Part shown: positions 9,774 to 19,908 of the stretch, in pieces
Position numbering within the stretch: position 1 is the stretch's first letter
Layout: each line of letters begins with the position of its first letter
Assembly: GCF_030323145.1 (NCBI RefSeq)
Contig: NZ_CP100470.1
Location: 1,302,001-1,366,000, forward strand
Reading direction: 5' to 3'
Source: Mesorhizobium sp. C432A
Lineage (GTDB): Bacteria; Pseudomonadota; Alphaproteobacteria; Rhizobiales; Rhizobiaceae
DNA: 64,000 nucleotides
Translations under genes and position numbers: made by a program
The notes under the pieces: model-generated
Seen by the model: only the letters and a program-made list of their open reading frames with translations
Databases searched by the model: none
Told to the model about the DNA's origin: nothing

Positions 9774-11002
9774 GCCTCGCCATGCCCCGCAATCATCATG
9801 GCTTCCAGCGCCAGGCGGTCGACTTTGCGCATGCGTTCGGATTCGGATTTGAGCTGCCCGCAGGCGGCCAGGATGTCGCGGCCGCGCGGCGTGCGGATCG
9901 GCGAGGCATAGCCGGCATTGTTGATGTAGTCGGCAAATTTCTCGATCGTCTCCCAGTCCGAGCACTGATAGTTGGTGCCCGGCCACGGGTTGAACGGGAT
10001 CAGATTGATCTTGGCTGGAATGCCTTTGAGCAGCTTGATCAGCCCCTTGGCGTCCTCGATGGAATCGTTGACGTCCTTCAGCATCACATATTCGAAGGTG
10101 ATGCGCTTGGCGTTGGACAGGCCGGGATAGGCGCGGCAGGCCTCGATCAGTTCCTTCAGCGGATACTTCTTGTTGATCGGCACAAGCAGGTCGCGCAGAT
10201 CGTCATTGGTGGCGTGCAGCGAGATCGCCAGCATGACCCCTATCTCCTCGCCGGTGCGGAAGATCTCGGGCACCACGCCGGAGGTCGAGAGCGTAATGCG
10301 GCGCTTCGACAGCGACAGTCCGTCGCCGTCGGAGGCAATCAGCAGCGCCTTCTTCACCGCCTCGAAATTGTAGAGCGGCTCGCCCATGCCCATCATGACG
10401 ACGTTGGAGACTTTTCTGCCCTCGGCAGGGACGATGGCGCCGTCGGGTGTGTCGCGGTCGGGGAAATCGCCGAGCCGGTCGCGGGCGGTGAGCAATTGCG
10501 CCAGGATCTCTTCCGCCGTCAAATTGCGCACCAGCTTCTGCGTGCCGGTGTGGCAGAACGAACAGGTCAGCGTGCAGCCGACCTGCGAGGAGATGCAGAG
10601 CGTGCCGCGGCCTTCTTCGGGGATGTAGACGGTCTCGATCTCGACGGGACGGCCGGCACCGCGCGGCGGAAAGCGGAACAGCCACTTGCGCGTGCCGTCG
10701 GAGGAAATCTGCTCCTCGACGATTTCGGGCCGGGCGACGGTAAAATGCTTGTCGAGTTCGGCGCGCAGATCCTTGGAGATGTTGAACATGCCGGCAAAAT
10801 CGGAGACGCCGCGCACATACATCCAGTGCCAGAGCTGCTGGGCGCGCATTTTCGCCTGGCGCTCGGGCACGATGCCGGCACTGACAAGGGCTTCACCGAG
10901 CTCGGCCCGGGTCAGGCCGATCAGCGACGGCTTCTCGGGCGTGGCGCGAGCGCGCAACGCGTCGCGTGCGCCCTCAGTGGTGAGATCGAAGGAAAGGGTC
11001 AT
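9770..11002 (-). CDS. rlmN: dual-specificity 23S rRNA/tRNA adenine C2-methyltransferase
   Basis: Radical SAM enzyme that methylates A2503 of 23S rRNA and A37 of some tRNAs, tuning peptidyl-transfer fidelity. The 410 residues carry the CxxxCxxC cluster motif at C143, C147 and C150 ([13 protein letters not shown]), plus the conserved GMGEPLYNF segment. A C-terminal Cys in the DILAACGQL segment is the methyl-carrier position. It is slightly longer than E. coli RlmN (384 aa). A small membrane-protein gene is coupled to its 3' end. Confidence 0.96.
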   Translation of the reverse strand: MTLSFDLTTEGARDALRARATPEKPSLIGLTRAELGEALVSAGIVPERQAKMRAQQLWHWMYVRGVSDFAGMFNISKDLRAELDKHFTVARPEIVEEQISSDGTRKWLFRFPPRGAGRPVEIETVYIPEEGRGTLCISSQVGCTLTCSFCHTGTQKLVRNLTAEEILAQLLTARDRLGDFPDRDTPDGAIVPAEGRKVSNVVMMGMGEPLYNFEAVKKALLIASDGDGLSLSKRRITLSTSGVVPEIFRTGEEIGVMLAISLHATNDDLRDLLVPINKKYPLKELIEACRAYPGLSNAKRITFEYVMLKDVNDSIEDAKGLIKLLKGIPAKINLIPFNPWPGTNYQCSDWETIEKFADYINNAGYASPIRTPRGRDILAACGQLKSESERMRKVDRLALEAMMIAGHGEA

Positions 11003-11112
11003 ATCAGCGCCAATATAAGCGAATTGCGGCCGATTTCATCCATCGTGCCGAAAAGAAGCGCGGCGCATAGCACAGGTTGCGGCGAGAGTCATGCGGCGGG
11101 AACCGCGCTAGC

Positions 11113-11616
11113 CTACTTGCACTTGGCGATCGACGTCAGCGCGGCCGAGATGCCTTTCAGCGAAAACACATAGGTCGTCGGATTGCCGCGGCCAGACTTC
11201 GCCGAGACCTTCATGTCGGTGCCGGTCTTCATGGCGGCGATCAGCACCGGCTCTTCGGCGGCGTTCTCGACCCAGGCCGACTTGCCGCGGGTGAACATCG
11301 AGAACGTCTTCTTGTCGATGGTGACGGTGGCCTTGGAGCCTTCCTGGAATGTGTAGCCGGCGATGAATTGCGGCTCGTAGGACACTTGCTGGCCCGGCCG
11401 CTGGCTGACGAAGAAGAACATGTCGCCGTGATCGAGCGTCGGCGGCTGCTTGTCGGTCGGCACGGTGAGCACATAGCAGACCTTGCCGCCCTGCGCCTGG
11501 TAGCTGTAGGTGCCCCAGGCATTGTGCTGGCCGATCTTGGTCGCCTGCTGCGCCAGCGCCGGCGCGGCAAAAGCCACCAGGACCAGGCTCGAGACTAGTG
11601 CAATCAATCCGCGCAT
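11113..11616 (-). CDS. invasion-associated locus B (IalB) family protein
   Basis: Predicted exported protein of 167 residues with a signal peptide ending at ALA-QQA. The start at 11616 (MRGLIALVSS) has GGGAAAAG upstream. The WGTYSYQAQGGKVCYVL segment and the C-terminal SLKGISAAL resemble the IalB family, named for a Bartonella erythrocyte-invasion protein but widespread in non-pathogenic rhizobia with unknown role. A periplasmic location is likely. It stands alone upstream of rlmN with a 110-bp gap. Confidence 0.85.
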   Translation of the reverse strand: MRGLIALVSSLVLVAFAAPALAQQATKIGQHNAWGTYSYQAQGGKVCYVLTVPTDKQPPTLDHGDMFFFVSQRPGQQVSYEPQFIAGYTFQEGSKATVTIDKKTFSMFTRGKSAWVENAAEEPVLIAAMKTGTDMKVSAKSGRGNPTTYVFSLKGISAALTSIAKCK

Positions 11617-11929
11617 CGCTTTTCCCGTATTCCAAATGGTGCGGGGCAGGCCGGCTTGGCGTCCTGCCCGTCGCTTCATTTTGATTTAATCTGGGTTACC
11701 AAACGGTGAATTTCCCTCGGAAAAGGACATTCACCCATGGAAACCACCGCCATTCCGCGCCGCTTCTTGAAAAAACGGCTTTCGCAATGTCCCTGCGGCG
11801 ACTTGGAGGCCACGAAAGCGGCAAGAGTTTGACTTTTCCAACGGCCGCAGCGGAACCCGAAGCCAAGCCGCTATCGTCCTGTTTGAGCGGAGGATTTCTT
11901 CTGAACCCAGTTGCCAACGCGACGCCGAT
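11617..11929. other. gene-free interval
   Basis: About 310 bp between the IalB gene and the YkvA-type gene. It holds a GGGCAGG/CCTGCCC inverted repeat near 11645-11670, in the promoter-proximal region of the IalB gene, and a 31-codon open frame (11737-11832, plus) with no recognisable product or ribosome site. I see no convincing gene. Confidence 0.5.
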
Positions 11930-12292
11930 TCAGCTCTTGTCGGCGATCGCCTCCTTGGCGGCCTTGCGGTGCGCAGGGGTGATATGGGCGCTTACCGTGG
12001 AGATCGCGGCGGTCAGCACGGCGATGTCGTCGGTGAAGCCGAGGCCGAAGACGAAATCGGGTATGACGTCGACCGGCAGCACGAAATAGCCAAGCGCTGC
12101 CAGCAATATGCCCTTGGCACGCAAAGGCGTCTTCCTGTCGAGCGCGCAATAATAGCCGGCGACGACCTCTTCCATGAACGGAATCTGCCGGGCGGCCTTC
12201 TTGGCCGTGCGCCAGAATTTGGCGCGCACTTCACTCTCGTCGCTGAGCTTGCTGCCGAAGCCGAAGAAATCAAAACCGGGCTGCTGCGCCAT
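11930..12292 (-). CDS. YkvA family membrane protein (DUF1232)
   Basis: Predicted small membrane-associated protein of 120 residues. The DUF1232 core is clear: ILLAALGYFVLPVDVIPDF followed by GFTDDIAVL. The start at 12292 (MAQQPGFDFF) is supported by AAGGAGAGG 6 nt upstream; a longer frame extends upstream without support. The function of the family is not established. The next gene upstream on the strand (12411-12707) is separated by 118 bp. Confidence 0.86.
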   Translation of the reverse strand: MAQQPGFDFFGFGSKLSDESEVRAKFWRTAKKAARQIPFMEEVVAGYYCALDRKTPLRAKGILLAALGYFVLPVDVIPDFVFGLGFTDDIAVLTAAISTVSAHITPAHRKAAKEAIADKS

Positions 12293-12410
12293 CAATCCTC
12301 TCCTTGCCGGCCGTCGCGCTACGCGTTGCGCGCGGCCGCCACGGAAAATGTGGTGAAAGTCCCGGTCCACTGCAAGAGGATGGCGCCGATTTGGCGTTGC
12401 CGCCCAGCGT

Positions 12411-12707
12411 TCAGCCGCCAGCATACCCATTCATCTTCTTGGCCAGCGCGATGTCGAGCGCAGTGACACCACCGGCATCATGGGTGTTGAGCGTCACGTC
12501 GACAGTCTTGTAGACGTTCGACCAGTCGGGATGATGGTCCATCTTCTCGGCGGCCAGCGCGACGCGGGTCATGAAGGCGAAGGCTTCGGAAAAATTCTTG
12601 AAGACAAAGCTGCGCTTGATGGAGGCGCCATCGGCTGCCTGCGACCAGCCAGGCAGTTCGGCCAGTGCGGCGGCGATGGCGTCCTTGCTGAGTTTCTCTC
12701 TCTTCAT
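12411..12707 (-). CDS. phhB: 4a-hydroxytetrahydrobiopterin dehydratase
   Basis: Pterin-4a-carbinolamine dehydratase, which recycles the pterin cofactor after aromatic amino-acid hydroxylation. It is 98 residues long, the typical size. The catalytic motif [15 protein letters not shown] (residues about 55-70) and the C-terminal [10 protein letters not shown] are diagnostic. No phenylalanine hydroxylase gene is next to it here, so the partner enzyme, if any, is elsewhere. It is divergent from the phosphatase gene at 12812. Confidence 0.92.
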   Translation of the reverse strand: MKREKLSKDAIAAALAELPGWSQAADGASIKRSFVFKNFSEAFAFMTRVALAAEKMDHHPDWSNVYKTVDVTLNTHDAGGVTALDIALAKKMNGYAGG

Positions 12708-12811
12708 GATGATTTCCCGTGCTATCCCAGATATCGACCCTCACCATAATGCAAGTCGCCCAAAAGTCCTTTGCGTTTTGGGCTTCCAAATGCACGAACG
12801 GCGCATATCGA

Positions 12812-13339
12812 ATGAGCGTAAAGCCGATAAATTCCATACTCTTCGTCTGCCTCGGCAACATCTGCCGTTCACCCCTGGCCGAAGGCGTGTTTCGCGCCGT
12901 GCTGGCGGAGCGCGGCCGCGACATGGTGCTGGACGATATTGTGCTGGACTCTGCGGCGACCGGCGGCTGGAACCTCGGCGAAGCGCCCGACCCGCGCTCG
13001 ATCGCGATTGCGGCCCGCCACGGCATCGACATATCAGGGCAGCGGGCACGCAAGGTCAGGCCGGAGGATTTTTCGCGCTTCGACCTGATCCTCGGCATGG
13101 ATCGGCAGAATGTCCGCGACCTCAAGGCGTTGGCGCCGGCCGGTGCGCGGGAACGTATTCATCTCTTGGCAGAGTTTGCGCAGAGCAAAACCCGCGACGT
13201 GCCAGATCCCTATTATGACGGGGCCGAAGCGTTCGCTTCGGTCTACCGCATGATCCGCGAAGCGTCGGAGGCGCTGGCGACGAGGTTGGTGGCGCGGGCG
13301 TCGACGCCGGAGAGCGGCCACGCCTCCTCGACAATGTAG
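12812..13339 (+). CDS. low-molecular-weight protein-tyrosine phosphatase
   Basis: Cytoplasmic LMW phosphatase of 175 residues. The P-loop CLGNICRSP (C13-x5-R19) lies at the N-terminus and the general-acid motif VPDPYYDG near residue 130, both required for catalysis. The start at 12812 (MSVKPINS) places the P-loop at the normal distance; upstream ATG codons in frame are less likely, though no strong ribosome site is visible for any of them. Its last 97 bp overlap the convergent gene at 13243, so the C-terminal 32 residues share DNA with thpR. Confidence 0.9.
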   Translation: MSVKPINSILFVCLGNICRSPLAEGVFRAVLAERGRDMVLDDIVLDSAATGGWNLGEAPDPRSIAIAARHGIDISGQRARKVRPEDFSRFDLILGMDRQNVRDLKALAPAGARERIHLLAEFAQSKTRDVPDPYYDGAEAFASVYRMIREASEALATRLVARASTPESGHASSTM

Positions 13340-13839
13340 GGACCGCCGCCGACCGAATCGCGCGACGACATCAGCACGAAGCGGCCGACGCGAAACGGCA
13401 GCGTCGAAAAATTGCCGCGCGCCGACAGGTACTGGGCGACGTCGAGCGGGCTCGAATTGCGCAAGCGTGCCAGCGTAACATGCGGGGTGAACTTGCGCGG
13501 GTCGGCGGGCAGGCCGAGCCGCTGGCAGATGCGGTCGATTTCGCCTTGCAGCGCCGAAAGGTCGGGCGAGGCGAAGACGCCGGCCCAGACGGCGTGCGGC
13601 TTCTTCTGGCCGAACGCGCCAACTCCGGACAGGGTGAGCGAGAAGGATGGGCGGTGCACCCGGTCGAGCGCGTTGGCGATTTCGTCGGCGACATGGCCTT
13701 CGACGTCGCCGATGAAGCGCAGCGTCAGATGGTAGTTTTCGACATCGATCCAGCGGGCTCCGGGCAGGCCGCCCCTGAGCAGGGACAGCGAAAGAGCGGC
13801 GTCACGCGGTATTTCGAGGGCGGTGAAAAGACGCGGCAT
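13243..13839 (-). CDS. thpR: RNA 2',3'-cyclic phosphodiesterase (ThpR/LigT family)
   Basis: 2H-phosphoesterase family member that opens RNA 2',3'-cyclic phosphates. The 198 residues have the two HxT motifs that define the family: YHLTLRF (H37) and PHVTLARL (H120). Good upstream purine-rich sequence (GGGAGGCTCACC) precedes the ATG at 13839. The 3' end overlaps the convergent phosphatase gene by 97 bp; both frames carry conserved residues outside the overlap. Confidence 0.9.
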   Translation of the reverse strand: MPRLFTALEIPRDAALSLSLLRGGLPGARWIDVENYHLTLRFIGDVEGHVADEIANALDRVHRPSFSLTLSGVGAFGQKKPHAVWAGVFASPDLSALQGEIDRICQRLGLPADPRKFTPHVTLARLRNSSPLDVAQYLSARGNFSTLPFRVGRFVLMSSRDSVGGGPYIVEEAWPLSGVDARATNLVASASDASRIMR

Positions 13840-13962
13840 GGTGAGCCTCCCTTCCTCGAATCGAACTGTGCCCCTAGCGAATCATCGATAGTCAAACGGG
13901 GCAAGTGGTTTGTTGGTTGCAGGCATTTTTACGAACAGGCGCCTCCAAGCGATGACTAAGCA

Positions 13963-14091
13963 CTATTGCCGTGCCGCTTCGGCGCTTGCATTACCCAGAT
14001 GCTGCATATGCTCTTCGAGCGCAGCATGAATGACTCGGGTCATCGGCAGCCCGGTCTTTTGTTTCAAAGTTCGCGCGAGGCGAACGCCGCG
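13963..14091 (-). pseudogene. relic of a ribbon-helix-helix antitoxin-like gene (uncertain)
   Basis: On the minus strand an open frame after a TAA at 14094 reads RGVRLARTLKQKTGLPMTRV followed by IHAALEEHMQHLGNA and ends at 13963. The pattern of a short helix, TGLPMT turn and ALEEHM helix resembles the C-terminal half of VapB/PSK-type ribbon-helix-helix antitoxins. The N-terminal beta strand and an ATG are missing, and no toxin gene follows. This suggests a decayed fragment. The match is from pattern recognition only. Confidence 0.4.
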
Positions 14092-14112
14092 TTATTCTCG
14101 TCAGGCCGGCGT

Positions 14113-14775
14113 TCAACCGCCACCCTGAACTGCCGCAACAGCCTTCTCCACGGCGGGCAGGATGCGCTCGACCATCACTGCGACGCCCTTCGGATTGGGA
14201 TGCAGGCCGTCCTCCAACTGCAGGCCGGACTGTCCGGCGACGCCATCGAGAAAAAACGGATAGAGCGGCACATCGTATTTCGCGGCCAGCTTTGGATAGA
14301 TCGCATCGAAGGCGTTCTGGTAGTCGGCGCCGAGATTGGGAGCGGCGCGCATGCCGGCCAAAAGCACCGCGATCTTGCGCGCTTTCAGCTTCGCCAGCAT
14401 GTCGTCCAGGTTCTTTTCCGTAATGCTGGGCGAGACGCCGCGCAGCATGTCGTTGGCGCCGAGTTCGAGGATAACCAGCCTTGTCCCATCCGGCACCGAC
14501 CAGTCAAGCCGCGCCAAGCCGCCGCTCGAGGTGTCGCCTGAAACGCCGGCGTTGGCTACGGTGACGTCATGGCCTTTGGCGCGCAGCGCAGCTTGCAATT
14601 TGTCGGTAAAGCCATCGCCAGGCCCGAGGCCGAAACCGGCCATCAGGCTGTCGCCGAACCCGACGATGGTGAACGTCTCGGCGCGTACCGACGAAATGGC
14701 GCCGCAAAGGGTGACGAAAAAGACGAGCCCTGCGGCATTCAAGCGTTTGAAAGATATCTTGCGTTTGAAAGACAT
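14113..14775 (-). CDS. periplasmic arylesterase/lysophospholipase (SGNH-GDSL, TesA-like)
   Basis: SGNH hydrolase of 220 residues with a signal peptide ending near VRA. Catalytic Ser is in GFGDSL (S43), block III in GANDML, and the Asp-His pair in DGLHPNPKG. The start at 14775 (MSFKRKISFK) is favoured because the frame upstream lacks a ribosome site. In E. coli tesA is divergent from ybbA-ybbP; the same arrangement with the next two genes is conserved here, which supports the assignment. The natural substrate is uncertain. Confidence 0.91.
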   Translation of the reverse strand: MSFKRKISFKRLNAAGLVFFVTLCGAISSVRAETFTIVGFGDSLMAGFGLGPGDGFTDKLQAALRAKGHDVTVANAGVSGDTSSGGLARLDWSVPDGTRLVILELGANDMLRGVSPSITEKNLDDMLAKLKARKIAVLLAGMRAAPNLGADYQNAFDAIYPKLAAKYDVPLYPFFLDGVAGQSGLQLEDGLHPNPKGVAVMVERILPAVEKAVAAVQGGG

Positions 14776-14861
14776 GTGGCAGGCCCCATATACCCGAGGA
14801 ATTCTTCCGGCGACGGCTTCCGGCAAGCAGAGCCTTCATCCTGATATAGGACGCTTTAATT

Positions 14862-15562
<701 letters not shown>

Positions 15563-15563
<1 letters not shown>

Positions 15564-18112
15564 TGCCACTGTCGCAGACGCTGAAGCTCGCGTTCCGCTT
15601 CTCGCTGCGCGAGATGCGCGGCGGGTTGTCGGGTTTCCTGATCTTCCTTGCCTGCATTGCGCTCGGCGTCGCTGCAATCGGCGGGGTCAATTCGGTGGCG
15701 CAGGCGATCACCGCAGGCTTTGCAGACCAGGGCCAGACGCTGCTTGGCGGCGACTTGCGCTTCCAGCTCAACCAGCGCGATGCGACGCCAGCCGAAAGCA
15801 CCTTCCTCGACCGCCTCGGCACTGTGTCGCACAGTGCCAATATGCGCTCGATGGCGCGGCTGGAAGACGGCTCCGACCAGGCGCTGGTCGAGGCCAAGGC
15901 CGTCGACGACGCCTATCCGCTCTATGGCGCGATCGAGACCGCGCCGCAGCTTGGCAGAAAGGATTTGTTCGGCGAGAAATCAGGCGTCTTTGGCGCCGCC
16001 GCGCCCGACCTGTTGTTCGACCGGCTGAATGTGGAGATCGGTGACCGGCTGAAGGTCGGCAGCGCGACATTCGAATTGCGGGCCAGGCTGGTGAGCGAAC
16101 CGGATGCGGTGTCGGACGGTTTCGGCTTCGCGCCGCGGCTGATGGTCTCGACCGCGGGGCTTGCCGCGTCCGGCCTGATCCAGCCGGGCAGCCTGGTCGA
16201 GAATGCCTACAAGGTTCGGCTGCCGGCCGGCGCCAGCCAAGCCGATCTCAAAGCCATCCAGGATCGGGCGGCGAGCGATTTCCCTGAAGCCGGCTGGTCG
16301 ATCCGCACGCGTTCCAATGCGGCGCCGGCGCTGTCGGCCAACATCGAGCGCTTCTCGCAATTCCTGACGCTGGTCGGGCTGACGGCGCTGGTAGTCGGCG
16401 GCGTCGGCGTTGCCAATGCGGTGCGCGCCTATCTCGACGGCAAGCGCGGCGTCATCGCCACCTTCAAGAGCCTTGGCGCCTCGGGCGGCTTCGTCTTCAC
16501 CGTCTATCTCGTGCAAATCCTGATGATCGCCGGCCTCGGCATCGCGCTTGGCCTCATCCTCGGCGCCGCCATGCCGTTTGCAGCCAGCGCTGCGCTCCAG
16601 TCGGTCATTCCGGTGCCGGCTGAAGGCGGCTTCTATCCCGGTGCGCTGGCTCTTGCCGCGCTGTTCGGGCTGCTGGTGACGCTGGCCTTCGCGCTGTTGC
16701 CGCTCGGCCGCGCCCGCGATGTGCCGGCGACCGCGCTGTTTCGCGAAATGGGTTTTGAGGGCCGAGGCTTTCCACGCCTGCCCTATCTTGCCACGGCGGT
16801 CGGCATCGCGGTCGCTTTGGCGGCGCTCGCCATCCTGTTTTCCGGCGACCGGCGCATCGCCTTGATCTTCGTCGGCGCGACGGTCTTTGCCTTTCTGGTG
16901 TTGCGCCTGGTCGGTGCGCTGGTGCAGTGGGTGGCGCGCAAAAGCCCGCGTGTGCGCTCGGTCGCGCTCAGGCTCGCCATCGGCAACATCCACCGGCCCG
17001 GCGCGCTGACGCCGTCCGTCGTGCTGTCGCTGGGCCTCGGGCTGACGCTTTTGGTGACGCTGGCGCTGATCGACGGCAATCTCAGGCAGCAGATCTCCGG
17101 CAGTCTGCCGGAACGGGCGCCGAATTTCTTCTTCGTCGACATCCAGAATAGCGAGGTCGATGCCTTCTCGACATTGATCGGCAATGAGGCGCCGAAGGGA
17201 ACGCTGGTCAAGGTGCCGATGCTGCGCGGCCGGGTGATGGCGCTGAACGGCGTTAGTGTCGACAAGGCCAATGTGCCATCGGAAGGCGCCTGGGTGCTGC
17301 GCGGCGATCGCGGCCTGACCTACGACGCCAAACAACCGGCCAATGCGACATTGACCGAGGGCAGCTGGTGGCCGGAGAACTACAGCGGCGAACCGCTGGT
17401 CTCGTTCTCCAACGATGAAGGCAAGGCGCTCGGCCTGAAGCTCGGCGATACCGTCACCGTCAATGTGCTCGGACGCAATGTGACGGCCAGGATCGCCAAT
17501 TTCCGAGAGGTGCAATGGGAGACGATGGGCATCAACTTCGTCATGGTGTTCTCGCCCAACACTTTTGCAGGCGCGCCCCATGGCTGGCTGGCGACGCTGA
17601 CCGAAAAGGATGCCACGGCAGCAGAGGATGCCCGCCTGCTCAACGCCGTCACCCGCGCCTTCCCGGCGGTGACGACAGTTCGGGTCAAGGACGCGCTCGA
17701 CGTCGTCAACCGGCTGGTCGGCCAGCTCGGCACGGCGATCCGGGCCGCGGCCGGCGTGGCGATGATCGCTTCGGTGCTGGTGCTGGCCGGCGCGCTCGCC
17801 GCGGGAAATCGCGCCCGCATCCACGATGCCGTGGTGCTGAAGACGTTGGGCGCCACGAGGCGCACGCTGATCGCGGCGTTTTCGCTGGAATACATGCTGA
17901 TCGGCCTGGCCACCGCGGTGTTTGCGTTGGCTGCCGGCGGCATCGCCGCCTGGTACATCGTTGCCCGCATCATGACGTTGCCGTCGCATTTCATGCCGGA
18001 GGTGGCAGTGGCGACCTTGGTGTTTGCGCTGGTGATCACGGTCGGCATCGGCCTTGCCGGCACCTGGCGGGTGCTCGGGCACAAGGCGGCGCCGGTGCTG
18101 CGCGACCTCTAG
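15563..18112 (+). CDS. FtsX-like ABC transporter permease (YbbP-like)
   Basis: Large permease of 849 residues with two FtsX repeats: a first membrane segment near residue 20, a cluster at about 260-420, then a second module ending with three helices at the C-terminus. It pairs with the upstream ATPase through a 1-bp stop/start overlap. The layout (divergent esterase, ATPase, permease) equals the E. coli tesA-ybbA-ybbP locus. The periplasmic domains between helices are large, as in YbbP. The role is not established. Confidence 0.9.
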
Positions 18113-18179
18113 GCCCAAAACGGCAAGGTTGGCCGAATCTGCCGTTTCCGATTAAATCTTGGTAATGTGCAGTCATGGA

Positions 18180-18351
18180 AGCCCAAGAAAACCGGCTTCC
18201 GGAGATTCACCAAGCGTTGCAGCCCGTTACGGTCTTGTTCTTGACGTCAAGAACCATCATATTTCGCCACAGGCATGCTGGAGCCCCGCCAGCGGCGCCC
18301 AGGTCCGAAAGGGCCTGACACCGTACGGGGCAGAAGCAACAGAGGATTCCA
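18180..18351 (+). promoter_or_regulatory. structured 5' leader, probable ybhL RNA element
   Basis: The 239-bp gap before the Bax-inhibitor-1 (YbhL/YccA family) gene contains a perfect palindrome GTTCTTGACGTCAAGAAC (18237-18254), a GCTGG/CCAGC hairpin, and a 7-bp hairpin CAGGTCC-GAAA-GGGCCTG (18300-18317) just before the start. The ybhL motif is an alphaproteobacterial RNA described upstream of exactly this gene family. I assign it by position and structure, without an alignment. Confidence 0.5.
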
Positions 18352-19092
18352 ATGGCTGAGCCCATTCGCAACTACCAGACTTCGGCCGTGCCGGGCGCGC
18401 GCGCCGACATCGACCAAGGCCTGCGCACTTACATGCTCAAGGTCTACAATTTGATGGGGCTTGGCCTCCTCATCACCGGCGTCGCCGCCTGGGGCGCTTT
18501 CCAGCTCGCCGTCACCGGCGACGGACAGCTGACCGCTTTCGGCACGCTGATCTATGCCAGCGCCTTCCGCTGGGTGGTCATCCTGGCTCCGCTCGCCGCC
18601 GTCTTCTTCCTGTCGTTCAGGATCCAGTCGATGAGCGTGGCCGCGGCGCAAACCACCTTCTGGGTCTATTCGGGCCTGGTCGGCCTGTCGCTGTCGACCA
18701 TCTTCCTGGTCTACACCGGCGCCTCGATCACTCAGACCTTCTTTGCCACGGCGGCCGCCTTCGGCGCGCTGTCGCTCTACGGCTACACGACCAAGCGCGA
18801 CCTTTCGGCGTTCGGCTCGTTCCTGGTCATGGGCGTGGTCGGCCTGGTGATCGCCATGCTGATCAACATCTTCCTGCAGTCGTCGGCGCTCGGCTTCGCC
18901 ATCTCGGCGATCGGCGTGCTGATCTTCGCCGGGCTCACCGCCTATGACACGCAGACCATCAAGGAAATGTACTACGAAGGCGATCAGGCCGACGTTGCCG
19001 GCCGCAAGGCGATCATGGGCGCGTTGAGGCTATATCTCGACTTCATCAACCTGTTCATGTTCCTGCTGCAGTTCATGGGCGATCGCCGCTAG
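18352..19092 (+). CDS. Bax inhibitor-1/YccA family membrane protein
   Basis: Inner-membrane protein of 246 residues with seven predicted helices. The conserved C-terminal FAGLTAYDTQTIKEMYYEG segment carries the aspartate pair typical of the BI-1/TMBIM family, members of which behave as pH-sensitive calcium leak channels. The start at 18352 has AGAGGA upstream. It is monocistronic, with a structured leader before it and a terminator at 19134. Confidence 0.93.
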   Translation: MAEPIRNYQTSAVPGARADIDQGLRTYMLKVYNLMGLGLLITGVAAWGAFQLAVTGDGQLTAFGTLIYASAFRWVVILAPLAAVFFLSFRIQSMSVAAAQTTFWVYSGLVGLSLSTIFLVYTGASITQTFFATAAAFGALSLYGYTTKRDLSAFGSFLVMGVVGLVIAMLINIFLQSSALGFAISAIGVLIFAGLTAYDTQTIKEMYYEGDQADVAGRKAIMGALRLYLDFINLFMFLLQFMGDRR

Positions 19093-19133
19093 GCGGTCTT
19101 CCCATCAGGCAACTGGACCAGCTGATATCAAGA

Positions 19134-19160
19134 GGGCGGCCAACGGCCGCCCTTTTCTTT
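19134..19160 (+). terminator. rho-independent terminator after the BI-1 gene
   Basis: GGGCGGCC and GGCCGCCC arms around a 3-nt loop, followed by TTTTCTTTT, 41 bp after the stop. Confidence 0.85.
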
Positions 19161-19209
19161 TGTGCCGGCCTTTGCTGTCATGGAGGCAGATGAATCGTCT
19201 GCATAAATC

Positions 19210-19791
19210 ATGAGCACTATTTCCATCCGCGCGGCCTTGGAAGGCGACCTCGGCCGAATCACCGAGATCTACGGCGATGCCGTGACGCATGGCACCGCGA
19301 GCTATGAGCTCGAGCCGCCCAGCCGCACTGAGATGGGTGGGCGCTTCGACAGCCTGACGGCGGGGGGCTTTCCCTATCTGGTGGCGGAACGAGATGGCGC
19401 GCTGCTCGGCTACGCCTATGCCGGCGCGTTCCGGCCGCGCCCGGCCTACCGCTTCATCGTAGAGGATTCCGTCTATGTCGCGCCTGATGCGAAGGGCCAG
19501 GGCGTCGGGCTGCTGCTGATGCAGGCGCTGATTGAAGCCTGCCGTATGGCGGGCTTTCGCCAGATCGTCGCGGTGATCGGTGACGGTCATGCAGACAGCG
19601 CCTCGGTGCGGCTGCATGAAAAGCTCGGCTTTCGCCATTCCGGTCGCCTGGAAGGCTCCGGCTACAAGCATGGGCGCTGGCTTGACACGGTGTTCATGCA
19701 GCTGTCGCTGAATGGCGGCGCAACGGTTCCGCCCGATCCGCATTCGCTGCCGGAGCGGAAGTTTCGTGAGAGCCTGAGGAGCGGGAATTGA
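19210..19791 (+). CDS. GNAT N-acetyltransferase (phosphinothricin acetyltransferase-like)
   Basis: Acetyl-CoA-dependent N-acetyltransferase of 193 residues. The family pattern is clear: IYGDAVTHGTASYE near the N-terminus, the acetyl-CoA binding loop VAPDAKGQGVGLLL, and RLHEKLGFRHSGRLEGSGYK near the C-terminus, as in Pat/Bar/MnaT proteins. The likely natural substrates are amino-acid analogues such as methionine sulfoximine; this is inferred from the family. It is followed directly by an octamer repeat array. Confidence 0.88.
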   Translation: MSTISIRAALEGDLGRITEIYGDAVTHGTASYELEPPSRTEMGGRFDSLTAGGFPYLVAERDGALLGYAYAGAFRPRPAYRFIVEDSVYVAPDAKGQGVGLLLMQALIEACRMAGFRQIVAVIGDGHADSASVRLHEKLGFRHSGRLEGSGYKHGRWLDTVFMQLSLNGGATVPPDPHSLPERKFRESLRSGN

Positions 19792-19908
19792 GGAGTTGAA
19801 GAACTGAAGAATTGAGGATTTGAATAGCAACAAACCCGGCGGTATTTCGACCGTTACATCCTCTTTTTTCAATTCTTCAATTCTTCAATTCCCCAATTCT
19901 CAATTAGG
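19790..19908. repeat. inverted arrays of an 8-nt unit (TTGAAGAA / TTCAATTC)
   Basis: Two arms of near-octameric tandem repeats face each other. The left arm has TTGAGGAG, TTGAAGAAC, TGAAGAAT, TGAGGATT. The right arm has TTCAATTC three times, then CCCAATTC. They can pair into a long A/T-rich hairpin between the convergent GNAT and DUF2794 genes and could act as a bidirectional terminator. AT content is far above the surroundings. Confidence 0.75.

Noticed and set aside
11737..11832. 31-codon plus-strand ORF METTAIPRRFLKKRL.
   Set aside because: No ribosome site, no conserved feature and no terminator; not reported as a gene.
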